Source: Arctopsyche grandis (lineage: Eukaryota > Arthropoda > Insecta > Trichoptera > Hydropsychidae). Taken from it: a stretch of 64,000 nucleotides of DNA. Position numbers and translations under genes: made by a program. The stretch covers positions 18,721,256 through 18,785,255 of the forward strand of contig NC_135357.1 in the NCBI RefSeq assembly GCF_051622035.1, given 5' to 3'. The notes beneath the pieces were generated by a model that worked only from the letters and a program-made list of their open reading frames with translations, was not told the DNA's origin and searched no databases. Shown in pieces: positions 12,351 to 25,680 of this stretch; positions within the stretch are counted from its first letter, which is position 1; each line of letters starts with the position of its first letter.

Positions 12351-13572
12351 ATCTATAAATTCAGAACATACGTTAGTACATACATACATACATATGTAGG
12401 CTAAAAATTTAATATTATATGTTCGTATTATCTGATGTGAGACTAGCATTCGATGAGTCGTGAATTGATATCCAGCCAAAACTATTCCCATGCAAAACTT
12501 CCACCTATTTCAGGAAATATCCTTGAACACCCACACTGCTTATACATACATACATTTATAAAATATATACATATAACTATATCCTTGACTGTGACAGAAT
12601 ATTGAATCGTTCAGAAGTTCTGCATCAGAACGACGTGAAATTTAAATTTGATTGTGTCGAAAATTCGCTGCATACTAACAGTCCAATTTCATCGTTGAAT
12701 ACCCATCATCACCATTCAATCCCAAATTTTAATGTCATGTATCCCAATCGGAACTTTATTTAGAAAATGCGAGGACAAGTAAAAGTATTTAACGTGGCCT
12801 CAATAATAAGTTTTCCTTTGTCGTCGAGATGACAGTATTTATTTTGTTGTAACACAATGGACTCTTCAAACTGGGTTACTCAGACGCTGTAAGACACAAT
12901 CGGCGAGTAGATACTATTAGCTCGGCGACCTTGCAAAATGTAAAAGGAAACTTGGATAATTCGCTGTTGTATATTTTCAAAAGATCTGGAATCGATCAGC
13001 GCAGTTTCCTTTCTTCGATTAACTCTTGAGCCAGCGCGCACAAATTGCAAAACAAACTCTATATTAAGTTTCGCTCCACTTCCATTTCCTCCCCCTCCAT
13101 TCTCATAAATTTGAGAGTCTACCTACCCTTTGGACTATTGGATTTTGAATTTTCAATTTGTAATATATTCGTATTTGATGCTTGGTGCTCGACGTATGTC
13201 CGATAAAAACTTCTCTGTTTGTTTATATTACTCGCAAGATGGGCAAATGCATCGTTAAAAATTGCAACAATGCATTCAAAAAAACACACAATGAACAACA
13301 TGGGATACATTTTTATAAGGAAATTGATAATTTAAGTAACATATTATTCAATTAACATCGTAGTTTGACAGTTTTTAAAAGTGTCATGGCGATCGCCCGT
13401 ATTCTGAATAAATTTCAGGGGTGGCACCGGAGAAATGTAAAAAATATTTTTAAATAAATGTTAAAACATTTCTCTTGGTGGGGCCAAATACTCAATTATA
13501 TTAATAACCAATTATTTAAGTTTAATTAATATAAACAACGTTCATTTTATATTATGCATTTTTTGTTGAAAC
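12351..13572. other. Intergenic DNA, no gene recognised
   Basis: AT-rich, with a more mixed-composition stretch at 12760-13020 that has no open frame beyond background. A TTTCAGGGGTGGCACCGG-like block at about 13417-13440 resembles hAT subterminal sequence but its partner end was not found. Confidence 0.35.
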
Positions 13573-13655
13573 TATACATTACACGTTAATTTAAGAGTCA
13601 AATTAACGTGTAATGTATAATTTTTTGTATTTGTAGCCAAGACAAATACAAAAAA
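13573..13655. repeat. Two abutting perfect hairpins, each with a 7-nt loop
   Basis: The first has 20-bp perfect arms (13573-13592 and 13600-13619) around aagagtc. The second, one base further on, has 14-bp perfect arms (13621-13634 and 13642-13655) around agccaag. Function is unknown; this may be the end of a foldback element. Confidence 0.75.
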
Positions 13656-14008
13656 GTGGATAAAAATAATCCGCCAACTGAGAAAAGAAACGGATTGGCC
13701 ACCAACGCCCAACACCACCATATACTCAAATTGTAAATAAATCTATATCAAAATAAAACTTTAATTTCTGTAGCGAATATGTGATGACCCTGATTATATT
13801 CCGTACGTTGTAGCGTAGTTATGGAGACGTACCGCGTATTTTTGACACAATTTATTTATTCGTAAAGGCACTTCTATTATTATAACATTTCTCTGCCGAC
13901 AAGTTATTACTTGAACATAACTACGAAGTACGAAGACGAAAGACACTTCTCAATCTTGTAACAAATTAAAAAAAATCATATATCTCGGTTGCTAGGGCAC
14001 CTCATAAC

Positions 14009-14196
14009 TAGTCACCGGAGCCTGAGGGGGCCGTGTATTGTTCAAAGGTTGTAAATGCATTGTTAAAGGTTTGCCGAACAATGGATAACATTGGTGGCGC
14101 TGTGGCCGAAGGCCCCGGAGCGACGGACGCGCCGGATAGCACTGTGACTATCATAGCACTGTAACAATGGATAGCACTGTGACTATCCTACCTCTA
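14009..14196 (+). mobile_element. hAT-type MITE, family M1, copy 1 (188 bp)
   Basis: It runs from TAGTCACCGGAGCC to CCTACCTCTA and is flanked by identical CTCATAAC octamers (14001-14008 and 14197-14204). The interior carries gtgccgaacaatgg-type blocks and a repeated atagcactgtgactatc motif. A shorter relative sits at 57427-57528. It is non-coding. Confidence 0.8.
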
Positions 14197-14204
14197 CTCA
14201 TAAC

Positions 14205-14337
14205 TAGAGGTAGGACCGGAAGCGCGCCGTCTATTGTTCCATTATTGTAAATGCTTTGTACAAAAGGTTCGGCAAACCTTTAACAATGCATTTACAACAT
14301 GTGAACAATGAACAGCGCGCTCTGGGTCCGCTCTTTA
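14205..14337 (-). mobile_element. hAT-type MITE, family M1, copy 2, inverted (133 bp)
   Basis: It starts TAGAGGTAGG, the inverse of the end of copy 1, directly after the shared CTCATAAC octamer, and is followed by CTCATGAC (14338-14345), seven of eight identical. It shares the gttcggcaaacctttaacaa and tgcatttacaac blocks with copy 1 in inverted orientation. Confidence 0.75.
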
Positions 14338-14875
14338 CTCATGACCTGGGTTCCGGGCTAGAGCCATGGCTGTCCCCCTGATGTCCTGGCTATGATATAC
14401 ATATATGTGTATGTATATTTTTTTATTTATATTTTCCCATGATGCCATTACGGCTTGCCTCTGAGTGACATATACATATGTTTGGTTTTAAACTAGTGCA
14501 TATAATATAATTTATTGATTATAAATTTTGAAATCATATTCAAATAGTGGTGACATGGTGAGTAGGATGGTTTTTGCCAATTTGATGAGGAACCGTTTCA
14601 ACAATGAAATCAGATAATTTCCAACGATCGACCCTAAGTCACGAATATAAAGTCTAATGGGCACCATTACACATAATATTCGCAGTAAATTCTTTTGAAT
14701 CGAGGTCGAGGCAACCTCGGTGGTTAGCAATAACGCAACCACCAAGCAAGCTATAAATGGAGTATGCATATTTATATTTAAATATTTGAGTACACATATA
14801 TAAGGATGAAAATGGTTAAGCATCACTTATTATTTTTAATCGATTCAAAATGTAAATATTAATGAATTTTTACAG

Positions 14876-14970
14876 TGCGAATAGTCCCGGTAGGGCTCGA
14901 GCAAAAGCGGGCAAATCACGGTAGACGAGATCTGCTAAATGAAAAATCTCTGCACTCGTTAATTGAGGTG
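14876..14970 (+). CDS. Candidate internal exon of an unidentified gene
   Basis: A 95-bp open segment is bounded by a strong acceptor (tgaatttttacag) and a GAG|GTGGGA donor. In the frame starting with the split codon it reads RIVPVGLEQKRANHGRRDLL followed by NEKSLHSLIE, a charged, low-bias peptide unlike repeat translations. GC content is higher than around it. I do not recognise the protein and cannot join it to another exon; the 7115 exon has the wrong phase. Confidence 0.3.
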
Positions 14971-15317
14971 GGATTATTATTTTTCGTAAAATCATGTTTG
15001 TTTTTTCTTTCAAAACGCTTAGACACAATTTCCTGGAGCCTCACCCTATTATATTATACTACAGTACGTTTACCATCATTGAGCAGCTATTTTTCCCCGT
15101 ATATTCAACATTTTGCTAATCATATAAGATTAATTAATTTTTAAATTATATAACGCGGCATTTTATGAACACCCTTCAAACAGTGTAAAAAGATTATCCA
15201 CAATTTGTTTGCAAAATTAATAAATCGTTAGGTGAGAGCAAAGTATAATTACATATGTAAATGTATTATATATAATATCGCTATTCTGTCTGTCTGTGTG
15301 TCTATCTGTCTGTCTGT

Positions 15318-15353
15318 CCGAGATAACGCTCACCTTAGTGAGCGTTATCTCGG
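15318..15353. repeat. Perfect 16-bp hairpin next to a (CTGT)n run
   Basis: Arms 15318-15333 and 15338-15353 pair perfectly around CTTA. A CTGTCTGT microsatellite lies immediately upstream (about 15287-15317), and a second 7-bp inverted repeat, GGTTCGA/TCGAACC, lies at 15426-15450. No terminal repeats define an element. Confidence 0.7.
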
Positions 15354-16479
15354 AGTGAGTGTTGGTTATAATAGTCGTTTCGATTCCACATATACATATA
15401 TGTACCGTAAAAGGTATTTGAAAAAGGTTCGACCACGTGCGGATCGAACCGACATATTTATTTTAATATTTTTTTATTTAATAACTTAATATGCCAACAC
15501 TCATGCGATGATATTTCATCGGGCACAACACTATGTAGTGTGTCATAAAATACAACATAATATTAACGTGCATGCATTTTTTTTTGTCACAGAAAAATAA
15601 AAATAAAATACTATGTAAATCGTTTAGTATTATATTGATAATTTTTTACGATACATATTTTTAATAGTTTTCAGTGTAGTACTTTTGTACGCTATGAAAC
15701 AATGAACAGAAGTTTTTAATTATGAAAAAAATGTTCATATTTAAGTTTAGTGCATATGTATTTTATGTATATGTATACATATGTATATTGATATAATGAC
15801 TGATAGGGTGAAGTTTAATACTGCTACGCTAAATAATATGAACTATAAGATCGCCATTAACTGGAGACTGTACATACATACATATATCATGTTAATTTCA
15901 ATATACCAAACAAATTATTTATTCTGTATGTACACGTTGTCTGTAATATCGGGTAGACACGATACGAGTAATCCCAGACTGATTCGCTCGAACGAGTCAT
16001 TCGTAGCGTGGCAACATCCGAGTGACCATATTAGTGGTCTTAGTGCACTCGTGTTGTGCCAGCCGGGTATTATTGAATGCACCAGCTATATATAGTAAGC
16101 AGCGGCCCCTATTTTGAAATTATGTGTGTATTTTGTATCTACATATTTATCAGTTATAGTAACAAATTTCAAGCTTCACTAATACCCAACAGAATTAACT
16201 TCCGAGTTCAACTTCAGAGTCGAGACGGCTTTAGAAATTTCGCTGCACACGCTTCCTGCAATCGAAATGAATTAAGTTGAGACTTGAAACTTTACAAACT
16301 TTGGACTTTTTCAATTAAAATTAAATACAAATACGAAAAATTACATTATGAAGCACAATTCTCTCGATATGTGTGCTTTGTGTGCAGATCGATCGTTTTC
16401 GGCGACAAAAACCTAAATTTCGTGAAAAGCCTTCTCGTTGCATGCCCAACTACTAGGTATTACTATTGACGTCAAATTT

Positions 16480-17060
16480 CATAAGCCGGTAATAAATGAT
16501 TTTTCCTACTACCGGTATACCGGTATTTACCGGTAACTGAAAAACAATCGTGAATTACATAACTACATATATATGTATGTATATGTGGCTACTTTTCCTA
16601 AAAACGTTAACCTGAATTGGATCGTAAATATTATAATTAAAAATAAATCCCAGGTGAATCGCGTAATATAAATACATTTACATAAGTAAATTCGTATTAA
16701 TAAATAAACTTAATTTCTTTTTTTTATTTTTAAATAATCATATTTATTTATTTAAAGTTTAGATCATAATTTAAATAACCGTCTGTCTGATCATATTTAT
16801 TTCAATTTGGTGTATCTGTGTTGCCAGTGAATTTATCAATTTGAAATTGCCACATTTAATACTAAAATAAACAAATTCCAGACAAACTAATCCACAATAA
16901 GTCATTTGCAATGTAATATTGTGCAATAATATGCCTGTATATGTACTTAATTCGCGATAAAATAGTTTTCCGGTAATTACCAATAAATTTTAAAATTTAA
17001 CAATGTATACTGAAGGTGAATTTTTGACGCTTTACCGGTAAACCGGTATTGCAATCGCTA
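16480..17060. mobile_element. Probable hAT remnant with ACCGGTA-rich ends
   Basis: Both ends of this block carry clustered ACCGGTA motifs (about 16484-16540 and 17030-17052), the right one ending ATTGCAATCGCTAAC. Clustered ACCGGTA motifs near the termini occur in some hAT families. I could not define the exact termini or target duplication, and no transposase frame is visible. Confidence 0.45.
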
Positions 17061-18521
<1,461 letters not shown>

Positions 18522-18949
18522 TGTGAAGTTTTTCATTTTTTATTTATGGCCAGCTTTTCAGGCCAAATACCACTCTGTGCATCGTCTAAATTGAAGGTTT
18601 GCTTATTCTGTTACTAAAGACTCAATCCACATCACTCAGCTCGCCGAAGCTCCTATCTACGTCTATCACTATTGGAATTTCCCGCTTTGCGGCGAGAAAA
18701 CGTCAAAGAGATACTCGAAGGAAGCATCTGCTAAATTGATTTTCATTGAGAATTTATTCCAAAGTTAAAATAAACGGTGGTTGTTGACTTCAAAGGACTC
18801 GCAGTTTATTATTTAGTATTTTTTTTCCAGAAAATCGTCAGTGTTTCATATTTCCATGGTTATTTTGCTTATCAAAGTTATTGAGAACTTCCGTGGGTTT
18901 CAATATTTATTTTAAAATACGAAAAAATATAATAAATTTATAAAATACT

Positions 18950-19500
18950 AGTGGTCCCACCCGGCTTCGCTCGGTATTTGTAATATAAACCGCTTAAACA
19001 TGTCTAATCTAATAGTAAACATTCATTTGTTTTTTTTTTATTAAATTTATTTGAATCAAATTTATTTGAATATTTATCGAAAGACCAACAGAAACGAATT
19101 ACACACATACAATAAACGGTTTTTGATTTATACATAACTAGTGGCCTTTGTGCACATACTTGTGTACTCCATTTGATCGGCCGACATAAACAAAAAAATA
19201 AATTAAAAATGGGATTTTTTTTCAGAAAAATTAATTAAATTTTAAATAAAATTATTATATGCCGCGTACATGACGAACATTCACGCGCAGCATGTGCGCA
19301 CGCATCAGGCTATTATTATATACGATTATTTTTATTTTTTGCCTTCTAGGGCTTCGCCCTCGGCGCCCCCTGAGCCTTTGCCTTCTAGGGCTTCGCCCTT
19401 GGCGCCCCCCTGAGCCTTTGCCCTTTAAAAAATAAATCGATCTATGAACAGAAAATGACGAGAAGGCGCATTGGGGTTTACCTGTTAGGCATTTCTAGTA
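18950..19500 (-). repeat. Terminal part of the cccggcttcgctcgg dispersed repeat with a GC tandem repeat
   Basis: It begins actagtggtcccacccggct, then ttcgctcggtatttgtaata. At 19339-19420 a unit of about 50 bp (ttgccttctagggcttcgcc and following gcgccccctgagcc) is repeated twice. Related sequence lies at about 23425-23600. Confidence 0.55.
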
Positions 19501-20125
19501 TATACATAAATATATGCAGTGGCGGCTCGTCCATACGCACTGCGGTTCTGCAGCACCCCCAAGGAATTTGAGAACAATTTAATATTATTATATACATAAA
19601 TGTATGTATATTATATGAAAATATCAATATTATTTAAGCGTGTCTTAAGCTCGCCCACACACCGATACACCCAATAATGATCAGACATCGCGGTAATAAT
19701 ATCAGAAAGTGAGGCATCGTTTATGATTTTGTGCAGTACGGTTTTCGATGGAATATGCCGAGTGGGCGAAGGAGGGGCGCGGGGGCAGCTAGAAGCTTGG
19801 TCCGTACTGCACTCCCAACAGTGCTATACACATTTCTTGTTGCGTTCGTGTGCGCGCCGCGCCGCGCGCTCGACACGCTCCTCACTTTTCCTCATTTCTT
19901 CTGAACCTTTTGCCTTTCCTTCTACACCTCTTACACTTTCTACATTTCTACACTTCCTTCCACACGTCACTTTAAGTATTTAAGATTGTATTAAAATCAT
20001 GAGAAGCTGAGCGAATGTTTTCAAGAACTTAAATATTCTTCCGAAAATACTGATGAAACAATAACAGATTCTTCCAATTAACTGAATACAATTTTTTATT
20101 TTAGTCAGAACTTTTTCACAAGTTA

Positions 20126-21000
<875 letters not shown>

Positions 21001-21207
21001 ATGAAATAAAATACATATAATGTTTAATTGTGATAATTTTGATGTTAATAGTAAAATATAATCCAAATCAACATTTTTTTTTATTTTTAATCAACCGCAG
21101 CACCCCCAGATATCTTATCCACGAGCCGCCACTGCATATATGTGTAAAATAAATAAATAGGTATATAGAGAGTGTGTTTAATATATGCATATGTAAAAGT
21201 TTGTCCA

Positions 21208-21243
21208 TAGGTGTCGCTTTGAGGCAACCTGTCATGGCACCTA
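21208..21243 (+). other. Stem-loop with the same 20-nt loop as 1461-1480
   Basis: TAGGTGTC (21208-21215) pairs with GGCACCTA (21236-21243) around the loop gctttgaggcaacctgtcat, identical at 18 of 20 positions to the loop in the LINE 3' UTR at 1461-1480. The stem bases differ but pairing is kept. Confidence 0.6.
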
Positions 21244-21307
21244 AAAACATATGGATAGGACTGTACATACATATCAAAGTGAATTGAAATGTTGGAACCG
21301 ACCTCAT

Positions 21308-21455
21308 TGGCTACGTTTACACTACCGATATCTAGAATTTTTCCATAACCAGTTCCTAAATAGCAACCACAGGCTGCAATATGGGAACTGGATATGGAAA
21401 AATTCTTAAATATCGGGTGTTTCGGGTTTAGATATCGGTAGTGTAAACGTAGCCA
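21308..21455. mobile_element. Short foldback MITE, 148 bp
   Basis: TGGCTACGTTTACACTACCG at the left is mirrored exactly at the right, with at least 27 bp of terminal inverted repeat through gatatcta, and a second inverted block (gaatttttccat...atggaaaaattc) further in. The flanks show at most a 3-bp ATT duplication, so the superfamily is uncertain. Confidence 0.72.
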
Positions 21456-22196
21456 TTGTATCATATATGAATTTATCAACACCTCCGTAATCTACCCACG
21501 GTGAGAAAATTTCCAGTGTTATTCTTGCTATGCCAATATTTTCCAAATGCTATATTGTACGCGTAACCGCAACAAAATTCCTAGACAGATCGCGCGTTCG
21601 ACCAAGTCGGTAATAAAAATAAAGTGAGGGCGTACATCATAATATTCCTGAAATTTTACTAAAATTGAATATAAGCCCCTCTGAGATATAGCAATCATCA
21701 ATCATAGGAGTCGGACGAGTCTCGGCCGAAATCTCATCCTGGCGCATTCAGATTACTCCGCGAACTCGTTACTCTTCTGAGATATTCTTCACTCTTCAGA
21801 TTTATGTTTCGGCAAATGAAAAAACATTTTTCAACACTTAATAAGCCGATAATTGACATATTTATCTACGACTCGAATTTATCTGATTCCAATATATTCA
21901 GTGGGCAACCGAAATACGAGCGAGCGCAAAATCACTAAACCCTGTAACGATTTTTGATAAAAAAAATCTTCTTATTCAAAAATCGGCAAAACCACGTTAT
22001 TTTTTTTTTTTGAAAATGTCATACATTAAACCCACTTTCATTTAATAAATTCACTTATGACACTTTTTTTTAAGAATAACGACGAATGTAAGAGTCTTGG
22101 ACACAAAGATACAGAACCTAGTGGGGTGCTCACACACCCAGAAACACGTTCACAAAAAATCCGAACATGAAACAAGTGTACACACAAAAATGCGTA

Positions 22197-22885
22197 GGGG
22201 AGAGTGGTGTACCTATGGACGAATGTGCCTGTGGACAATGACTATTTCGGTCGGGGAAAATATTTTTGCTACACAATGTTCTAGGAAATTATGAACATCG
22301 AATATTGGCAACATTCAATCCACCTTTTGGTGCCGCGCGCTGCCAGATTCGAGTTTTTTCGAGAATTTCGTTATTTGGGAACCAAAAGTAAATATTTACC
22401 AACGCACTGTTTGTTGTAATACTTATTGAAATTAATTATTACAAGAAAATATCGACAAACAGATTTCTTGTGGTCGATGACAAAATTTATAATATTTGTC
22501 AAGAGGAAATTTCTGGGAAATTGCCTCCTCCTCGAGTGGTAGGCCAGTCTGGGAGACTCAAATCACAGTTGGAATTTAATGTAGACCTTGAGAATTTCAA
22601 CATTGGATGAAATAGTTTACTTTGTATAAATTATAATATCTGTCCAAAGGTACAACATACACTGTCCATAGGTTCAACATAGTGTTGAACCTTTGGACAA
22701 TTTTTTTGTCTCTATTATTTTTGCAAAAAATAAAAAACTGTTATGCTATCATTAATTTTTCTTTTTTAATTTTAATCTTGAATATTCAACCTATCTAATG
22801 ACATTAAAAAGTTTGCATAAAACAATAAAGTTACTGAGCTATGAGTGAAAAAGCGAAAATTGTCCACAGGTACACCACTCTCCCC
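22197..22885. mobile_element. TA-flanked pogo/Tc-type element, 689 bp
   Basis: Both ends read inwards GGGGAGAGTGGTGTACCT, followed by TATGGAC on the left and GTGGACA on the right, and both are flanked by TA (22195-22196, 22886-22887). Inside, 22460-22570 reads as a VVDDKIYNICQEEIS-like stretch that could be a decayed transposase fragment. GGGGAGAGTGG ends occur in pogo-like elements of insects. Confidence 0.7.
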
Positions 22886-23289
22886 TACATATAAAAACCA
22901 GAAAAAGACAATTACGTGCATATCTAATATATAATTTCACTACGAACTCCGAAACAACTGAAGTTCAAAACAACATAAATGAAACGAAATATTTCTGCTT
23001 ATCCATAAAAATTGCATTCCTGCTTCTGACTGTATTTTCGTTTCCGTTTCAAATAAACGCTGCAATAAGTTCTCTTTCGTAAAATACATAAGTTCAATTT
23101 CTAAAGCGAAGAATTCTAATGTCAAGTTCCACGAATCCATTGCACTGAGGCGATAAAATATGTCCGATAATATACGACGACTACTACGTCCGAGTCGACG
23201 ACTAATACACACAATACACTGTTGCGTTACACATTTCGAGTTAAAAATAAAATTGTATTATGTTAAAAAAATTCTAAATTTGTAAAATA

Positions 23290-23420
23290 TTTTATTAAAA
23301 TTTCATTAAAAAATGTCACGAATATTATTCGAATAATGGCTCAAATATTCGAATAACGAATAGCTCAAAATAGCCCAATTATAGTCGAATATCGAATATT
23401 CGAATATTCGGATTGCAAAC
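23290..23420. repeat. Fragment of a TTCGAATA-rich hAT end
   Basis: Clustered attcgaata motifs and gctcaaa blocks parallel the right end of the element at 57648-58203. Only one end is present here. Confidence 0.45.
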
Positions 23421-23424
23421 TCTC

Positions 23425-23640
23425 GGCTTCGCTCAGTATTTGTAATAACAGCGTAACCATGGCGAATCTAATAGTAAATATTCATTTGTTTTTTTATTAA
23501 ATTTATTTGAATCGAAAAAAAAAATCGACTCATCGTCATAGAAATTCTGACTTGTGGCGCCCCGGGGGCCTTCGCTCTCGGCGTCCCCCGTCCCCCATCC
23601 TCATGTCGTTATAGAAACTTTCCGAACAATTCCCAACCAA
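23425..23640 (-). repeat. Partial copy of the cccggcttcgctcgg dispersed repeat
   Basis: It shares ctcggcttcgctcagtattt, gcgaatctaatagtaaat and attcatttgttttt with 18958-19030, and then a GGCGCCCCGGGGGCC-rich patch corresponding to the 19.35 kb GC repeat. Confidence 0.6.
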
Positions 23641-23779
23641 CATTACATATTTACATACAAAGTCTCTTTCGAAATTATATACTAGATTACTTTATTTTAT
23701 ATTTTTTGGCTACTTGAATTTTAATGAAACATATGAAAGCCATGTAAAAAAAATAAGAGCTTGTGACATCATTGCATAC

Positions 23780-24806
23780 TAGGGTTTCTGACCCGGGACA
23801 GACATTCCCGGGAATTCACGGAATTTTTGTTGCCCGCGTCCCGGGAATTCTTATATCGAATCCCGGAAATTGGATTTAAAAAATCTTGAAAATATACAAC
23901 ATTTTCACGACTGCACGAAGGGAAATAATAAATCAAATACACAAAGAATCGTAAAATATTCTCAAAGGTTTGTTGTTACGCAGTAAGTACAGCACATTCC
24001 CCGAACGTGGAGATTATATTTTATATTTTTGGAAAATCTCAATACCGATTTGACCTTACCAATGAATTATTCAAATAATTGAAAACTACAATCGAAGAAA
24101 GAAGAAGCCTAAAACTGATTTTTTTAACACAAATTTTAAATAATTCTAATTTTATACCGACCAAAACATTCTTTAAATGTTGTAATAAAAGCGAATGTAT
24201 ATTCTTCGGCGAAACTATTATGAAGCGAGTATATCCTTCTTGTATTGACGATTCCACAATGGAAGAAACTCGGATGAAGATTCGGATGAAGTTGAAACAA
24301 TTGTGTGTTTGACGATGAATGAAGAATTAAATAAGGAGTTATCAAAGACAAATATACAAAATAACGTAAATAAAAATAACCTCGACTTTAAAAAAAAAAT
24401 TAAAATATACATGCTGACAGGAGAAAAAACCGATAATTTAAAAAATTGTTTTCGTCCCTTTTAACAATAAAGCCAACATCGACCGAAACTGAAAGAGTTT
24501 TTTCCATTGCTGGAACTTTTGGACCAAATCTAGAAATAAGCTTTCGGATTCTCATTTAAATATTTTAGTATTCTTAAGAAGCTACTTTAAATAAGTTTAC
24601 TTTTATAATTACATTTTTTCCAGTGAATAGATATATTATGTATTGTTTACTTTTTTTTTTATTTTGTACATAGATAAATATATTTTTTATTAATAAAAAA
24701 TAAATTAAATTAAAAAAAATATTTTTTTTACATGTAACCCGGGAACGATCCCGGGCTCCGTCCCGTGTCCCGAGAATTGAAAAAGTCCGGGAAATCAGAA
24801 ACCCAA
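23780..24806 (+). mobile_element. hAT element with perfect 8-bp target duplication, 1027 bp
   Basis: Ends TAGGGTTTCTGA and, inwards from the right, TTGGGTTTCTGA match at 11 of 12 positions. Flanks are TTGCATAC on both sides (23772-23779, 24807-24814). Subterminal regions carry repeated CCCGGG motifs. Near the right, 24465-24600 translates in shifted frames to a KPTSTETERVFSIAGT-like segment, the hAT dimerisation signature, so this is a deletion derivative of an autonomous element with a broken transposase. Confidence 0.85.
24460..24600 (+). pseudogene. hAT transposase C-terminal fragment
   Basis: The stretch encodes, with frameshifts, a STETERVFS-like motif followed by SHLNILVFLRS-like residues, corresponding to the C-terminal dimerisation region of hAT transposases. 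No upstream catalytic region survives. Confidence 0.55.
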
Positions 24807-25182
24807 TTGCATACTCTTGCCGTCTATATTATAGTAGTATTTACCTTAGGATCTGCATACACGTGGTTTTTAATACAGATTTTTAAACAAGTTTCGTGGA
24901 ATTTCTCCTTGAAATCCACATAATTTATAATTCCACACGCAACAATGAATTAATACTAGAACTCCAATAAAAAAACAATTATGGCAACTTCTATTTTATT
25001 TTACAATGGCAACTTTGTACTAAACTTCAAACATCGATTTCGTCGCTTGAAGTGTGTTTGTGTGTCAGCGCGTTATTTTGAGGTTAAATCAGCTATAGTA
25101 CTACTAAAAATACTTCTACATCAATATTTATATCGTATTTGATTATCTTGTGTGAAATAACCATTATATTATTGTTTTCAGA

Positions 25183-25680
25183 ATGGGCAAAATTAAAAAA
25201 GCTAATAAAAAAAATACTAGAAAGTATGAGACTAATAAAACGATAACGGACAACACTAGTATAGCAGATACAATTTTGTCAATACAATCTTCTGTAGCTA
25301 ACCAGACACACAAAGACAGCGATTTAATGAGTGTGCGTTCCTTTAAATCGATAAAAAACAAATTCGGAATAAAAAAACAAATATCGAAAAGCGACAAATT
25401 GAAACTGAAAAAGGAAATATTGAAACAGAAAGTTGACTTTCTAACTGACAGCATAAATTCAAATAAACCGTCACACAAATCTCTCAAAACGAAAAAGAAG
25501 CAAGTCATTAGCAAGACAATTGCGTCGGGCGCTAAAATTGAAATTGTCAAAGATAATGAGGAAGAGTATGTCAAACTAGGAAATAAAAATAAAGGTGTAG
25601 CAAACCGCAAAAAAAGAAAACAACAAATGTTCAATGATGTTAACCTACTCAAAAATCTTATGTTCAAAGCTAAAAAATAA
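25183..25680 (+). CDS. SLX9/FAM207A-like ribosome biogenesis protein
   Basis: A single-exon reading frame of 165 residues, extremely rich in lysine (MGKIKKANKKNTRKY at the N-terminus). SLX9 family proteins act in nucleolar 40S pre-ribosome maturation and export. Supporting features are the MGK start, an SVRSFKSI-like segment at about residues 48-57, the KSDKLKLKKEILKQKVDFL block at about 69-87 that matches the conserved K-x-K-x-K-x-R-R-E motif, and the terminal NRKKRKQQMFNDVNLLKNLM helix. The start directly follows a good splice acceptor (ttattgttttcag), so a non-coding first exon upstream is likely. An AATAAA overlaps the stop codon (25676-25681). The family call rests on motif pattern; overall identity is low because the sequence is of low complexity. 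Confidence 0.6.
   Translation: MGKIKKANKKNTRKYETNKTITDNTSIADTILSIQSSVANQTHKDSDLMSVRSFKSIKNKFGIKKQISKSDKLKLKKEILKQKVDFLTDSINSNKPSHKSLKTKKKQVISKTIASGAKIEIVKDNEEEYVKLGNKNKGVANRKKRKQQMFNDVNLLKNLMFKAKK

Noticed and set aside
14009-14337. Repeated atagcactgtgactatc units as a CRISPR-like array
   Set aside because: Too few irregular copies, in a eukaryotic MITE pair with clear target duplications.
15426-15450. GGTTCGA-loop-TCGAACC as a tRNA T-arm
   Set aside because: No acceptor stem, anticodon arm or D-arm surrounds it at tRNA spacing.
25164-25667. 167-codon minus-strand frame antisense to the SLX9-like gene
   Set aside because: It mirrors a lysine-rich gene, giving a phenylalanine/leucine/serine-rich shadow; the plus frame has the family motifs.
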